Below, one piece after another: positions 13,579 to 21,704 of a stretch of 64,000 nt of DNA. A program made the translations under genes and the position numbers. Source of the DNA: Bradyrhizobium sp. (GTDB taxonomy: Bacteria > Pseudomonadota > Alphaproteobacteria > Rhizobiales > Xanthobacteraceae); contig NZ_SSMW01000158.1 of NCBI RefSeq assembly GCF_004799405.1, forward strand, positions 1 through 64,000, given 5' to 3'. Under the pieces are notes generated by a model that made no database searches, was not told the DNA's origin, and worked only from the letters and a program-made list of their open reading frames with translations. Position 1 is the stretch's first letter; each line of letters opens with the position of its first letter.

Positions 13579-15126
13579 TTATTTCGGGTCGACCCACACT
13601 TCGTTGAGCCGAACCACGCCGCGCCGCAGCGGCGGAATGCCGTGAACCCGCGGTTGCGTGATGGCGAAGTAGATCGACTGGATGCGCAGCATGATAGGCA
13701 TCTGCCTCGCCATCTCCTTGCTAAAATCGCAATACGCTTTCTTGCGGACGTCGATATCGAGATTGCGGCGGCCGGTCTCGATGGCCTCGTCGAGCTTCGG
13801 ATCGTTGATCCTGGTGAGGTTGCCGCCGCTTTTCGAAAAGAATGCCTGGTAGACCTGAAAGTCGGGGTCGGGCACGTCTGCCACTTCCCACAGTGCGATC
13901 TGGTAGTCGCCGCGCAATACCGGGCTGATGTAGGACGGCCCGCCCTGGATGTTCCTGATCTCCGTCTCGATGCCGACCTTTTGCCAGAAGCTTTGGTAGA
14001 GTTGTGCAGGGATGGTCATCGTCGGTGTCGGCTGCGACTGCAGCACGACCTTCACCGGCTTGCCGTAGTCCTTGAGCAGAGCCTTGGCTTTCTCCGGGTT
14101 GTATTCGGGGTAGCCGACGTCTGGGCAGTTCCACTCGGAGCCCGGGCCCCAGAAGCTGCTGGCGAGATAACCGACGCCGTCGTAGGCGACCTTGAGCTCG
14201 ACGTTGCGATCCAGCGCGTAGGCCAGTGCCTGTCGTACCCTGACGTCGTCGAGTGGCGGCGACGACGTGTTGATATTCAGGGTGTAGGCGCCGGTGCCGG
14301 TGTATTCCATGACCTTCAGCGTTTTGTCGTTCCGTGCTTCGATCACCTGCTTGCCGAGCGGCTCGTAGAAAATGTCGATGTCGCCGGTCTTCACCGCCGT
14401 AAAGCGCGCGGTCGGATCGGGCAGGAAGCGGATCACGATTTTGTCGAGATGCTGGGCGTTCGGATTCCAGTAGTTCGGGTTCTTCTCGAAGGTGATGCTG
14501 TCGTCCTGTTTCCACTCCGTCATCACATAGGGACCGGCGCCGATCGGACGGCGGTTGAGGTCGGGGCCGGCGCTGTCCTCATGCTCGGCGGGCATCACCC
14601 AGAAAAGATAGCTGTCGGCCGAGAAGATGCTCGGGAATGCGGCCCAGGGATAGGCCAGGCGGAATTCCACCGTGGCGTCGTCGATCGCCACAGCCTCCTT
14701 CAGCGCGCCGAGAGCGGCGGCGAACGCCTGGTTTTTCGAGGGGTCAAGGATGCGCTGGAAGTGATGCGCCACGTCGCGCGCGGTAAAGGGCGCCCCGTTG
14801 GAGAACTTCACGCCCGGCCGCAGCTTCAACTGCCAGGTCAGGCCGTCAGGCGAGTTGTCAAGCGAGGTGGCGAGGTCCGGGATGCTCTTGCCTTGTTCGT
14901 CCAACGTGAAGAATTTCGAGAATACCAGTGCGCCGGCCATGGTCGTCTCGCGATTGGCAGCCCGCGTGGTGAGCGGGTCGAAGCCCTGGACTTGACCGCG
15001 TGTCGCCATGATGAGCGAGCCACCGTCCCTCGGCGCCGGCTCCGCCGCGCCGCACGGCTGCAATCCGATCAGCGCGAACGCAAACGCTCCGACGGTCAGA
15101 CCAACGAGTTCACGAATGCACCGCAA
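13579..15126 (-). CDS. Peptide-type ABC transporter substrate-binding protein (family 5)
   Basis: The mature part is a full SBP family 5 protein: GGSLIMATRGQVQGFDPLTT near the N-terminus, TWQLKLRPGVKFSNGAPFTA, then FEKNPNYWNP and VRQALAYALDRN. It captures substrate in the periplasm for the two permeases downstream. I start it at a TTG (15126) because AAGGGAGGGG lies just upstream and the following residues give a signal peptide (LVGLTVGAFAFALIGLQPCG, cleaved near AAEP). The frame stays open upstream to 15330 but runs into the cupin gene. The substrate may be a peptide or another small ligand; this family is promiscuous. Confidence 0.88.
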   Translation of the reverse strand: MRCIRELVGLTVGAFAFALIGLQPCGAAEPAPRDGGSLIMATRGQVQGFDPLTTRAANRETTMAGALVFSKFFTLDEQGKSIPDLATSLDNSPDGLTWQLKLRPGVKFSNGAPFTARDVAHHFQRILDPSKNQAFAAALGALKEAVAIDDATVEFRLAYPWAAFPSIFSADSYLFWVMPAEHEDSAGPDLNRRPIGAGPYVMTEWKQDDSITFEKNPNYWNPNAQHLDKIVIRFLPDPTARFTAVKTGDIDIFYEPLGKQVIEARNDKTLKVMEYTGTGAYTLNINTSSPPLDDVRVRQALAYALDRNVELKVAYDGVGYLASSFWGPGSEWNCPDVGYPEYNPEKAKALLKDYGKPVKVVLQSQPTPTMTIPAQLYQSFWQKVGIETEIRNIQGGPSYISPVLRGDYQIALWEVADVPDPDFQVYQAFFSKSGGNLTRINDPKLDEAIETGRRNLDIDVRKKAYCDFSKEMARQMPIMLRIQSIYFAITQPRVHGIPPLRRGVVRLNEVWVDPK

Positions 15127-15167
15127 GACCCCTCCCTTGTTCGTTTGATTGTCAGGCGACAACAAGC

Positions 15168-15878
15168 CTACTGCCGATTCGGCCGCAGGCAAGCCGGAAG
15201 GCCACTGTTTCGGGCAGTTAAGCGACCCACGTCGCAGCCACGCTTTCCGCCAAACGAGACGAAGGCCATGAGACAGGGCTCCGGCAACGGGTTGCGCCAA
15301 CGATGTCTGGTTCCGTTTTGCACGACGCAATCGCCTTGGCGCAAATGGACCGTCTGTCCGTCGTCCAGTTCCAGCGTCATCTCGCCACGAATCACGATCC
15401 CATAGTCGATGGTATCGGATGTGTGCATACCTGGGGCGTCGCGTTCGAAATGGTCACCCATGCCAGGGACCTTCTCCGACATTTCCCTCAGCCCACTCTC
15501 GAAAGTGACGCCAGGTGGCGGCTTCCAGCCTTCAGGCCGCCTGGGCGGATACGAGACAAGGCGAAACATCGTGCCCCCCGGACCGGGAAAGGCTTTCGTT
15601 CCCTTGAGCATCGGATCCGATTCCAGGCCGGTGAGCTGTGGCACACCCTCAGTCATATAGAGTTCGTAGAATGTCAGTCCCGGATTGGCGTCGATTTCCA
15701 CCACCATGGGAGTTACGTCAAAGGACTTGAAAACCGACTTGCCGGCTTCATCGCGCCCAGTCAGTACCCGTTTGGGGGGTGGCAGGTCGCTCAAGTCTTT
15801 CGCTTTGGCAAGCTCCGCGTCGTCCAGGGATTTGTTCTTGTTTCGTGACCGCCAGCGCCAAGAGAGTCTGCTCATCAT
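15168..15878 (-). CDS. Cupin-domain protein (236 aa)
   Basis: The C-terminal half is a single cupin_2 barrel: MHTSDTIDYGIVIRGEMTLE, then LRQGDCVVQNGTRHRWRN and MAFVSFG. The metal ligands appear to be the HTSDTIDY and GTRHRW histidines, with an acidic residue between. The N-terminal half (VVEIDANPGLTFYELYMTEG, MFRLVSYPP) is the cap seen in longer bacterial cupins of unknown function. The first 15 residues are basic and probably disordered. GGAGAAC precedes a double ATG, so the start is 15878 or 15875. It lies 41 bp upstream of the importer operon in the same direction and may be part of it, perhaps acting on the imported ligand. Confidence 0.8.
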   Translation of the reverse strand: MMSRLSWRWRSRNKNKSLDDAELAKAKDLSDLPPPKRVLTGRDEAGKSVFKSFDVTPMVVEIDANPGLTFYELYMTEGVPQLTGLESDPMLKGTKAFPGPGGTMFRLVSYPPRRPEGWKPPPGVTFESGLREMSEKVPGMGDHFERDAPGMHTSDTIDYGIVIRGEMTLELDDGQTVHLRQGDCVVQNGTRHRWRNPLPEPCLMAFVSFGGKRGCDVGRLTARNSGLPACLRPNRQ

Positions 15879-16156
15879 GTTCTCCGCCCTTTCGATGCTT
15901 TCCTTGGTTTTTGTCGTGGGGCCTCCACGCCGATGGTTGTCGGCACTTCAGTACCGTCAGTTCGCCTGTTGAGCCATCTAGGACATGAAGCATGTGCCGA
16001 GAAGCGGATAGTTGCCGGTGCTTGAGCGATTTCTTGCATGTGCCGCATTAGTAACTCTCGTCGTTTTCATACAGTCTGGACCCCGAACGGACATCCGCTC
16101 CGGCTTGCGCTCGAGCCGATATGCTGTGAATAATACCGGCCCAGCACTCCAGTCTC

Positions 16157-17515
16157 ATGGCTCCCGCCGAATCGAGAGGTTGGTCAAGCGTGAACGACTT
16201 CGTTTTGCCGGCAACGCGCTACGCTCTCAGCGACGACGTCAATATCGCCTATCAGACGATCGGCGAAGGCCCCATCGATCTTGTGATGGTCCCGGGAGTC
16301 GTTTCGCACATCGAATTCGCGCACGAGTTTGCGGGACACACTGCGTTCCTGCGGCGTCTGGCAAAATTTTTCCGCGTCATCACGTTTGACAAAAGGGGGC
16401 AAGGTCTGTCGGACAGAATATCCGGCGCTCCTTCGCTTGAGCAGCGGATGGACGACGTTCGTGCCGTGATGGACGCTGTTGGTTCGTCGCGAGCGGCGTT
16501 GATGGGCTTTTCCGAAGGCTGTGCGATGAGCGCGATGTTCGCCGCCTCCTATCCCGAACGCGTATCGCACCTGATTTGTTTTGGCGGCTTTGCACGCTAT
16601 GCTGATCTTTTTGCCGGTCGCGATTTCGAACACGTCATTTCGGAGCGCATGAAAGTGTGGGGAACAGGCGCTTTTATAAACAGTGCTGCTCCCAGCCTGG
16701 CAGGCGATCCGGAAGCCGTTGCTCACTTCGCCAAGTTCGAGCGGCTTTCGACCAGTCCTGGTGCCCTCAAGGCGCTTCAAAACGTGAATATGCAGATCGA
16801 CGTCAGGCCAATCCTTCCCAGCGTGCGCGTTCCAACGCTCGTGCTCCATCGGACTACCGATGCACAGATCTCGGTGAAGTTAGGCCGCGATCTGGCCTCG
16901 CGGATTCCCGGCGCCAGGTACATCGAATATCCCGCCGGCGACCATATTTACTTTATCGGAGACGTTGAAGCGCTGCATGGCGACATCGAGGAGTTCATCA
17001 CCGGACATCGTGAAAGCCACGAAGCCGATCTTGAGCGGACGCTGGCGACAGTTCTCTTTACCGACATCGTGGATTCGACGCGCAGCGCCGCCGAAATGGG
17101 CGATCAGACATGGCGCCGGCTGCTGGACAGTCACGATCAACTGGCAAAACAGATGGTCGAGAAGCATCGCGGCATTCTGGTCAAGTCGACCGGGGACGGC
17201 ATACTGGCGACTTTCGACGGACCGGGCCGCGGCGTTCGCTGCGCTTTGGCGCTCAGCAACGCCTCAAAGCAGATTGGCCTGCCGCTCCGCGCCGGACTCC
17301 ATACCGGTGAGATTGAAATCAGGGGCCGGGATATCGGCGGCATCGCGGTGCATGCGGCAGCCCGCGTGATGGCGCAGTCTCAGTCCAGCGAAGTTCTTGT
17401 TTCAAGAGTGGTGACGGACCTCGTCGCCGGCGCCGGACTGAAATTTACCGAGCGCGGGTCGCATGACCTCAAAGGCCTGCCGGGCCGATGGGACTTGTTC
17501 GCTGCGAACGCATAG
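16157..17515 (+). CDS. Alpha/beta-hydrolase fused to a class III adenylate cyclase (452 aa)
   Basis: Residues about 15-280 are an alpha/beta hydrolase. They contain VNIAYQTIGEGPIDLVMVPG, the nucleophile elbow GFSEGC, and LVLHRTTDAQI and AGDHIYF near the Asp and His positions. Residues about 290-450 are a class III cyclase: VLFTDIVDSTRSAAEMGDQT (two metal-binding Asp), KSTGDGILATFDGP, GLHTGEIEIRG and AARVMAQSQ. Such fusions are known in rhizobia and actinobacteria. The hydrolase may act as a ligand sensor that controls cAMP synthesis, but this is inference. No signal peptide or membrane helix is visible, so it is cytoplasmic. An in-frame GTG at 16190 is an alternative start. Confidence 0.88.
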   Translation: MAPAESRGWSSVNDFVLPATRYALSDDVNIAYQTIGEGPIDLVMVPGVVSHIEFAHEFAGHTAFLRRLAKFFRVITFDKRGQGLSDRISGAPSLEQRMDDVRAVMDAVGSSRAALMGFSEGCAMSAMFAASYPERVSHLICFGGFARYADLFAGRDFEHVISERMKVWGTGAFINSAAPSLAGDPEAVAHFAKFERLSTSPGALKALQNVNMQIDVRPILPSVRVPTLVLHRTTDAQISVKLGRDLASRIPGARYIEYPAGDHIYFIGDVEALHGDIEEFITGHRESHEADLERTLATVLFTDIVDSTRSAAEMGDQTWRRLLDSHDQLAKQMVEKHRGILVKSTGDGILATFDGPGRGVRCALALSNASKQIGLPLRAGLHTGEIEIRGRDIGGIAVHAAARVMAQSQSSEVLVSRVVTDLVAGAGLKFTERGSHDLKGLPGRWDLFAANA

Positions 17516-17551
17516 CGCATGTCGCCTGTGAGAACATGGGCCGGGAAGCGG

Positions 17552-17746
17552 CTAGTTGCCCGCCGCCAGACGACGAACGCCGGATGCGGTCAGGCCAAGC
17601 TCTCCTAGCCGTCTTACTGCATAACCGAGGCCGACCAGACGTTCCCAGTGCAATTGCGGGATTTCGCGCTGCGCGGCGCCCTTGCCGACCTCGCGCAAGG
17701 AATCGAATTCGTCCGGACTCAAAGCCGGGGGGCGATCATTCGTCAT
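17552..17746 (-). CDS. Small hypothetical protein downstream of the transglutaminase-fold gene (64 aa)
   Basis: The ATG overlaps the stop of the upstream gene (ATGA, 17743-17746), which is the main reason to accept this frame. MTNDRPPALSPDEFDSLREV is followed by IPQLHWERLVGLGYAVRRLG and LTASGVRRLAAGN. The second half looks like a small winged-helix-type fold (ERLVxLGYxxxxxxxLxLTxxG), as in short rhizobial proteins of unknown function. Coupled translation suggests that it works with the transglutaminase-fold protein. No function assigned. Confidence 0.65.
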   Translation of the reverse strand: MTNDRPPALSPDEFDSLREVGKGAAQREIPQLHWERLVGLGYAVRRLGELGLTASGVRRLAAGN

Positions 17747-18549
17747 GCGGCCTCCTCCGTCCACACCTTGAAGCTGACCAGCGTATTCGGCCCGAACGTC
17801 TGGGTGATCGGAACATCGCAGGCATCGCGCCCCTGCGCGATCAGGACGCGACCGATCCGCGGCACGTTGTTGCGCGGATCGAACATCTGCCAGCGCCCGC
17901 CGATATAGGCTTCGAACCAGCCGGCGAAGTCCCCCACCGCCCAAGGCTGCGGCGTGCCTATGTCGCTGAGATAGCCGGTGCAATAGCGCGCCGGGATATT
18001 CATGCAGCGGCAGAATGCGATGGCGAGATGGGCATAGTCGCGGCAGACGCCCTTGCCTTCATTGTAGACTTCCCACGCCGTCATGGTGGCGCGAGCGTGC
18101 TGGTAGCCGAACGCGATATGGCGGTGAACGAAATCACAGATCGCCTGCACCCGCGCCCAGCCTGGCGGCGTGTTGTGGAACAATTGCCATGCAGTTTCCG
18201 ACAGCCGGTCGGTTTCGCAGTAACGGCTGCCCAACAGATAAACCAGCGTGTCCGATGGAAGGTCTTCGATCGCATGCTGAATCGCCGAAGTAACGACCGG
18301 ATCGGGCAAGCCGCTGTCACGGATGATGCCGTCGGCGGCCAGACGCATCGGTCCGGCCGGCGCCACGATACGGCTGCACCAGTTGCCGAACATATCGCGA
18401 TACGGCACGATCGGCACCGAAGGCATGGTGGTGAGGTGATCTGGCACGATGATGTCGGACGCGCGCGTGAAATGCGTCCCCAACACCATGATCATCGGAG
18501 TCGTTTGCGGGAAATCATAGTTCATTTCGAATCCGACACGCAGCTTCAT
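17743..18549 (-). CDS. Transglutaminase-like family protein lacking the catalytic histidine (268 aa)
   Basis: This belongs to the bacterial transglutaminase-like family (N-terminal beta region followed by a papain-like core). The cysteine is present in EGKGVCRDYAHLAIAFCRCM and the Asp in FDPRNNVPRIGRVL. The position that normally carries the histidine (DFHAWFE type) reads GDFAGWFEAYIGGRW, an alanine, confirmed from the codons. A Cys-His-Asp protease or cross-linking reaction is therefore not expected unless another histidine substitutes. The ATG at 18549 gives MKLRVGFEMNYDF, the family start. It lies upstream of and overlaps a 64-residue gene. Confidence 0.8.
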   Translation of the reverse strand: MKLRVGFEMNYDFPQTTPMIMVLGTHFTRASDIIVPDHLTTMPSVPIVPYRDMFGNWCSRIVAPAGPMRLAADGIIRDSGLPDPVVTSAIQHAIEDLPSDTLVYLLGSRYCETDRLSETAWQLFHNTPPGWARVQAICDFVHRHIAFGYQHARATMTAWEVYNEGKGVCRDYAHLAIAFCRCMNIPARYCTGYLSDIGTPQPWAVGDFAGWFEAYIGGRWQMFDPRNNVPRIGRVLIAQGRDACDVPITQTFGPNTLVSFKVWTEEAA

Positions 18550-18750
18550 TCGAAATACCTTCCCCACATACATCCGAGATGGCGACGAAGCCGCCAAATA
18601 CAAGCCGTTTGGGCCGATATCAAGCGCTTTGCGCGGTCAAATACCCGCATGGCCGGAGAAAGCGATAGGTAATTGCCGCGAAAGCGCGCATGATCGGCAG
18701 ATGTCCAGACATGTTCGCGTCCCCATGCGCAGAAACGCCGGCGTATCGAT

Positions 18751-19020
18751 ATGACGACGCGCTCGCGCCGGGAGACGGTTCGTTTCGAGCATCCATTCCG
18801 GATCAAGGGCATCGACCGCGTGCTGGCGCCAGGCGCTTATGAAGTCATCACCGACGAGGAGATGATCGAGGGTCTGTCATTCGCCAGTTTCCGGCGCGTC
18901 GCCACCATGATCATGGTCCCCGGCGCGGCACCGCGGAACTCGTCGATGGAAATGATCTCGATCAGCCCGGCCGATCTGTCGGACGCACAACGCCATGATG
19001 CGAGTGCGGCGCGTGAATGA
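18751..19020 (+). CDS. Conserved small hypothetical protein (89 aa)
   Basis: MTTRSRRETVRFEHPFRIKG, then IDRVLAPGAYEVITDEEMIE and GLSFASFRRVATMIMVPG, is from memory a common Bradyrhizobium family with a compact beta-rich pattern (xGxYEVxTDEExIEGLSFxxxRRVATMI). No enzyme motif is visible. It overlaps the next gene by 26 bp, so the pair is probably an operon, divergent from the transglutaminase-fold gene. Function unknown. Confidence 0.65.
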   Translation: MTTRSRRETVRFEHPFRIKGIDRVLAPGAYEVITDEEMIEGLSFASFRRVATMIMVPGAAPRNSSMEMISISPADLSDAQRHDASAARE

Positions 19021-19309
19021 ACATCCGGTCGATCTCGACAAGCATCGCGGCATGGCCGCGCAAAAGGCCACCGATATCCGCCGCATCCTCGCCGACGTCG
19101 AGGCCAATGCAAAATTGCTGCGCGACCATCAGGACGTTGTCGAAATCCAGCTGCTCGCTGCGCCGGCCACCTCATGGATCGAGGCCGCGGCCAAGGCGCG
19201 TTACGTGCTCAATCTCTACGCGGCCCAGTTGGCGCCCGCCGATACCCGTCACCGCGACCTGGTCGCAGCCGTGCTGGCGGATTTCACCCGGCTCTCCGCA
19301 GAGTGCTGA
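18995..19309 (+). CDS. Conserved small hypothetical protein (104 aa)
   Basis: A mostly helical protein: QKATDIRRILADVEANAKLL, then WIEAAAKARYVLNLYAAQLA and TRHRDLVAAVLADFTRLS. The AAKARYVLNLYAAxLAxxDxRHRDLVAAVLADFxRLS core is, in my memory, conserved in rhizobia. The start is uncertain: the ATG at 18995 overlaps the previous gene by 26 bp, and a GTG at 19013 would overlap by 8 bp. It likely forms an operon with the preceding gene. Function unknown. Confidence 0.6.
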   Translation: MMRVRRVNEHPVDLDKHRGMAAQKATDIRRILADVEANAKLLRDHQDVVEIQLLAAPATSWIEAAAKARYVLNLYAAQLAPADTRHRDLVAAVLADFTRLSAEC

Positions 19310-19741
19310 ACGACAACGCCAACCCGCGGAATGCCTGTCCGGGGTTTCCGGGCCCCGTTTTCGATCGTGGTAGGAAGAGCAGCACCGGGCGGCGGCGCCA
19401 CAAAGATGTCGTTAACAATTAATTAACCTATGAAGTCGCACGCTCGTCCACGCAGCAAGGGAACCCGTTGGGCCCTTGATTCGGTAATCGTCACGCGGTC
19501 GGGAACAAATCTCCGCCAGTTCGGGGCGATCAGGTGTTGCGGTGCGTTTCGCACAACAATTTGGCAGCTTGCCTCCTTATAACCCAGTCGCTGCCCGCGT
19601 TGCGTATTGCGTGGCGGAGTCTGCCGCGCTTTTAATCGAGCGTATGTGCCCACACTGATTCGTGGGCGGGGAGCGTGGTGCTCCCTCGATGGGGAACTTG
19701 CCGCGTTGCAGCAATGCTGCAAGCATATGGGGAGAAGGATC
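19310..19741. promoter_or_regulatory. Upstream region of the prkA operon
   Basis: No gene seen in these 430 bp. GGAAC at 19460-19464, 17 bp, CGGT at 19482-19485 is one base away from the EcfG promoter consensus. An AT-rich stretch with GTTAA/TTAAC arms lies at 19411-19427. The long leader of more than 250 nt from that promoter to the start codon would leave room for post-transcriptional control. Confidence 0.35.
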
Positions 19742-21685
19742 ATGTACAACGACTCTCTGTTCAATGCTTTTGCCCGGTCGTTCGAGGCGCGAAGCGAAAC
19801 CGACATGTCGATGGCGGAATACCTCGAATCGTGTCGAGGCGATCCGATGCGATATGCGAATGCGGCTGAACGGCTGCTAGCGGCGATCGGCGAGCCTCAG
19901 ATGATAGACACGGCCAAGGACCCCCGCCTTGGCCGTATTTTTTTGAACCGCACCATGCGCGTCTATCCGGCCTTCGCCGGATTCCATGGCATGGAAGAAA
20001 CCATCGAGCGCATCGTCGGCTTCTTCCGGCACGCGGCCCAGGGCCTTGAGGAGCGCAAGCAGATTCTGTATTTGCTGGGACCGGTCGGCGGCGGAAAATC
20101 GTCACTGGCCGAACGCCTCAAATCGCTGATGGAGGTCCATCCGATCTATGTGCTGAAGGCCGGCGACGAACTCAGTCCCGTGTTCGAGAGCCCGCTCGGC
20201 CTGTTCGATCCGGAATCGCTCGGTCCGATGATCGAGGAGAAATACGGCATTCCGCGGCGGCGCCTCAGCGGGTTGATGAGCCCGTGGTGCTACAAGCGGC
20301 TCGAAGCTTTCGGCGGCGACATCTCCCGATTCCGGGTCGCCAGGATCCAGCCCTCGCGGCTGCGGCAGATCGCGATTGCGAAAACCGAACCCGGCGACGA
20401 GAACAATCAGGATATCTCCTCGCTGGTCGGCAAGGTCGATATCCGCAAGCTTGAAACCTTCGCGCAGAACGATCCCGACGCCTACAGCTATTCCGGCGGC
20501 CTCAACCGTGCCAACCAGGGCGTGCTTGAATTCGTCGAGATGTTCAAGGCGCCGATCAAGATGCTGCACCCGCTGCTGACGGCGACGCAGGAGGGCAACT
20601 ACATCGGCACCGAGAATATCGGCGCGATTCCCTTCACCGGCGTGATTCTTGCGCATTCGAACGAATCCGAGTGGCAAAGCTTCAAGAGCAACAAGAACAA
20701 CGAAGCCTTCATCGACCGCATCTGCGTCATCAAGGTGCCTTACTGCCTGCGGGTGACCGAGGAACAGAAGATCTACGAGAAGCTCATCTCGGGGTCCGAA
20801 CTCGCCACCGCGCCGTGTGCGCCGGCGACCCTGGAGACGCTGGCGCGCTTCTCGGTGATGTCGCGCCTTCGCAAGCACGAAAACTCGACCGTGTTCGCGA
20901 AAATGCGGGTCTATGACGGTGAAAGCCTCAAGGAATCCGATCCGAAGGCGCGCAGCGTCCAGGAATACAAGGATGCCGCCGGCGTCGATGAAGGCATGGA
21001 CGGCGTTTCGACGCGCTTCGCGTTCAAGGTCCTGGCCGCCACCTACAATCACGATACTTCGGAACTCGGTGCGGATCCGGTTCATCTGATGTATGCGCTG
21101 GAGCAGGCGATCCGCCGCGAGCAGCTTCCCGAGGAAGTCGAGAAACGCTACCTCGAATTCATCAAGGCCGAACTGGTGCCGCGCTACGCCGAATTCATCG
21201 GCCATGAGGTCCAGAAGGCCTATCTGGAATCCTATTCGGATTATGGCCAGAACCTGTTCGACCGCTACGTGGACTATGCCGACGCCTGGATCGAGGACCA
21301 GGACTTCAAGGACCCCGACACCGGCCAACTGCTCGACCGCGAGCTGCTCAACCAGGAACTGACCAAGATCGAGAAGCCCGCGGGCATCGCCAACCCCAAG
21401 GACTTCCGCAACGAGGTCGTCAAGTTCTCGCTGCGGTCGCGGGCCCAGAACGGCGGCAAGAACCCGTCCTGGACCAGCTACGAGAAAATCCGCGAGGTGA
21501 TCGAAAAGCGGATATTCTCGCAGGTCGAGGACCTGCTGCCGGTGATTTCGTTCGGCTCGAAAAAAGACGGCGAAACCGAAAAGAAGCACGGCGAGTTCGT
21601 CGAACGGATGGTGGAGCGGGGCTACACCGAGCGTCAGGTTCGCCGGCTGGTCGAATGGTATATGCGGGTAAAACAGGCCGGCTGA
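19742..21685 (+). CDS. prkA: PrkA serine protein kinase (YeaG-type)
   Basis: A 647-residue PrkA: an N-terminal AAA-type domain with LYLLGPVGGGKSSLAERLKS (Walker A near residue 105), SPWCYKRLEAFGGDISRFRV, and YSGGLNRANQGVLEFVEMFK, then the C-terminal kinase-like region. The homologues act in stationary-phase and nutrient-stress responses as a Ser/Thr kinase (a Lon-like protease activity has also been reported in Bacillus). The ATG at 19742 (MYNDSLFNAFARSFE) follows GGAGAAGG at a good distance. It is the first gene of a three-gene operon with the DUF444 and SpoVR genes, the same order as yeaG-yeaH-ycgB elements in enterobacteria. Confidence 0.95.
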   Translation: MYNDSLFNAFARSFEARSETDMSMAEYLESCRGDPMRYANAAERLLAAIGEPQMIDTAKDPRLGRIFLNRTMRVYPAFAGFHGMEETIERIVGFFRHAAQGLEERKQILYLLGPVGGGKSSLAERLKSLMEVHPIYVLKAGDELSPVFESPLGLFDPESLGPMIEEKYGIPRRRLSGLMSPWCYKRLEAFGGDISRFRVARIQPSRLRQIAIAKTEPGDENNQDISSLVGKVDIRKLETFAQNDPDAYSYSGGLNRANQGVLEFVEMFKAPIKMLHPLLTATQEGNYIGTENIGAIPFTGVILAHSNESEWQSFKSNKNNEAFIDRICVIKVPYCLRVTEEQKIYEKLISGSELATAPCAPATLETLARFSVMSRLRKHENSTVFAKMRVYDGESLKESDPKARSVQEYKDAAGVDEGMDGVSTRFAFKVLAATYNHDTSELGADPVHLMYALEQAIRREQLPEEVEKRYLEFIKAELVPRYAEFIGHEVQKAYLESYSDYGQNLFDRYVDYADAWIEDQDFKDPDTGQLLDRELLNQELTKIEKPAGIANPKDFRNEVVKFSLRSRAQNGGKNPSWTSYEKIREVIEKRIFSQVEDLLPVISFGSKKDGETEKKHGEFVERMVERGYTERQVRRLVEWYMRVKQAG

Positions 21686-21704
21686 GGCGGATGCAAGCGT
21701 GGTC

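Noticed and set aside
13642..15405. Long plus-strand frame opposite the substrate-binding protein
   Set aside because: Antisense shadow; composition typical of reversed high-GC coding DNA, and the sense strand encodes a clear family 5 binding protein.
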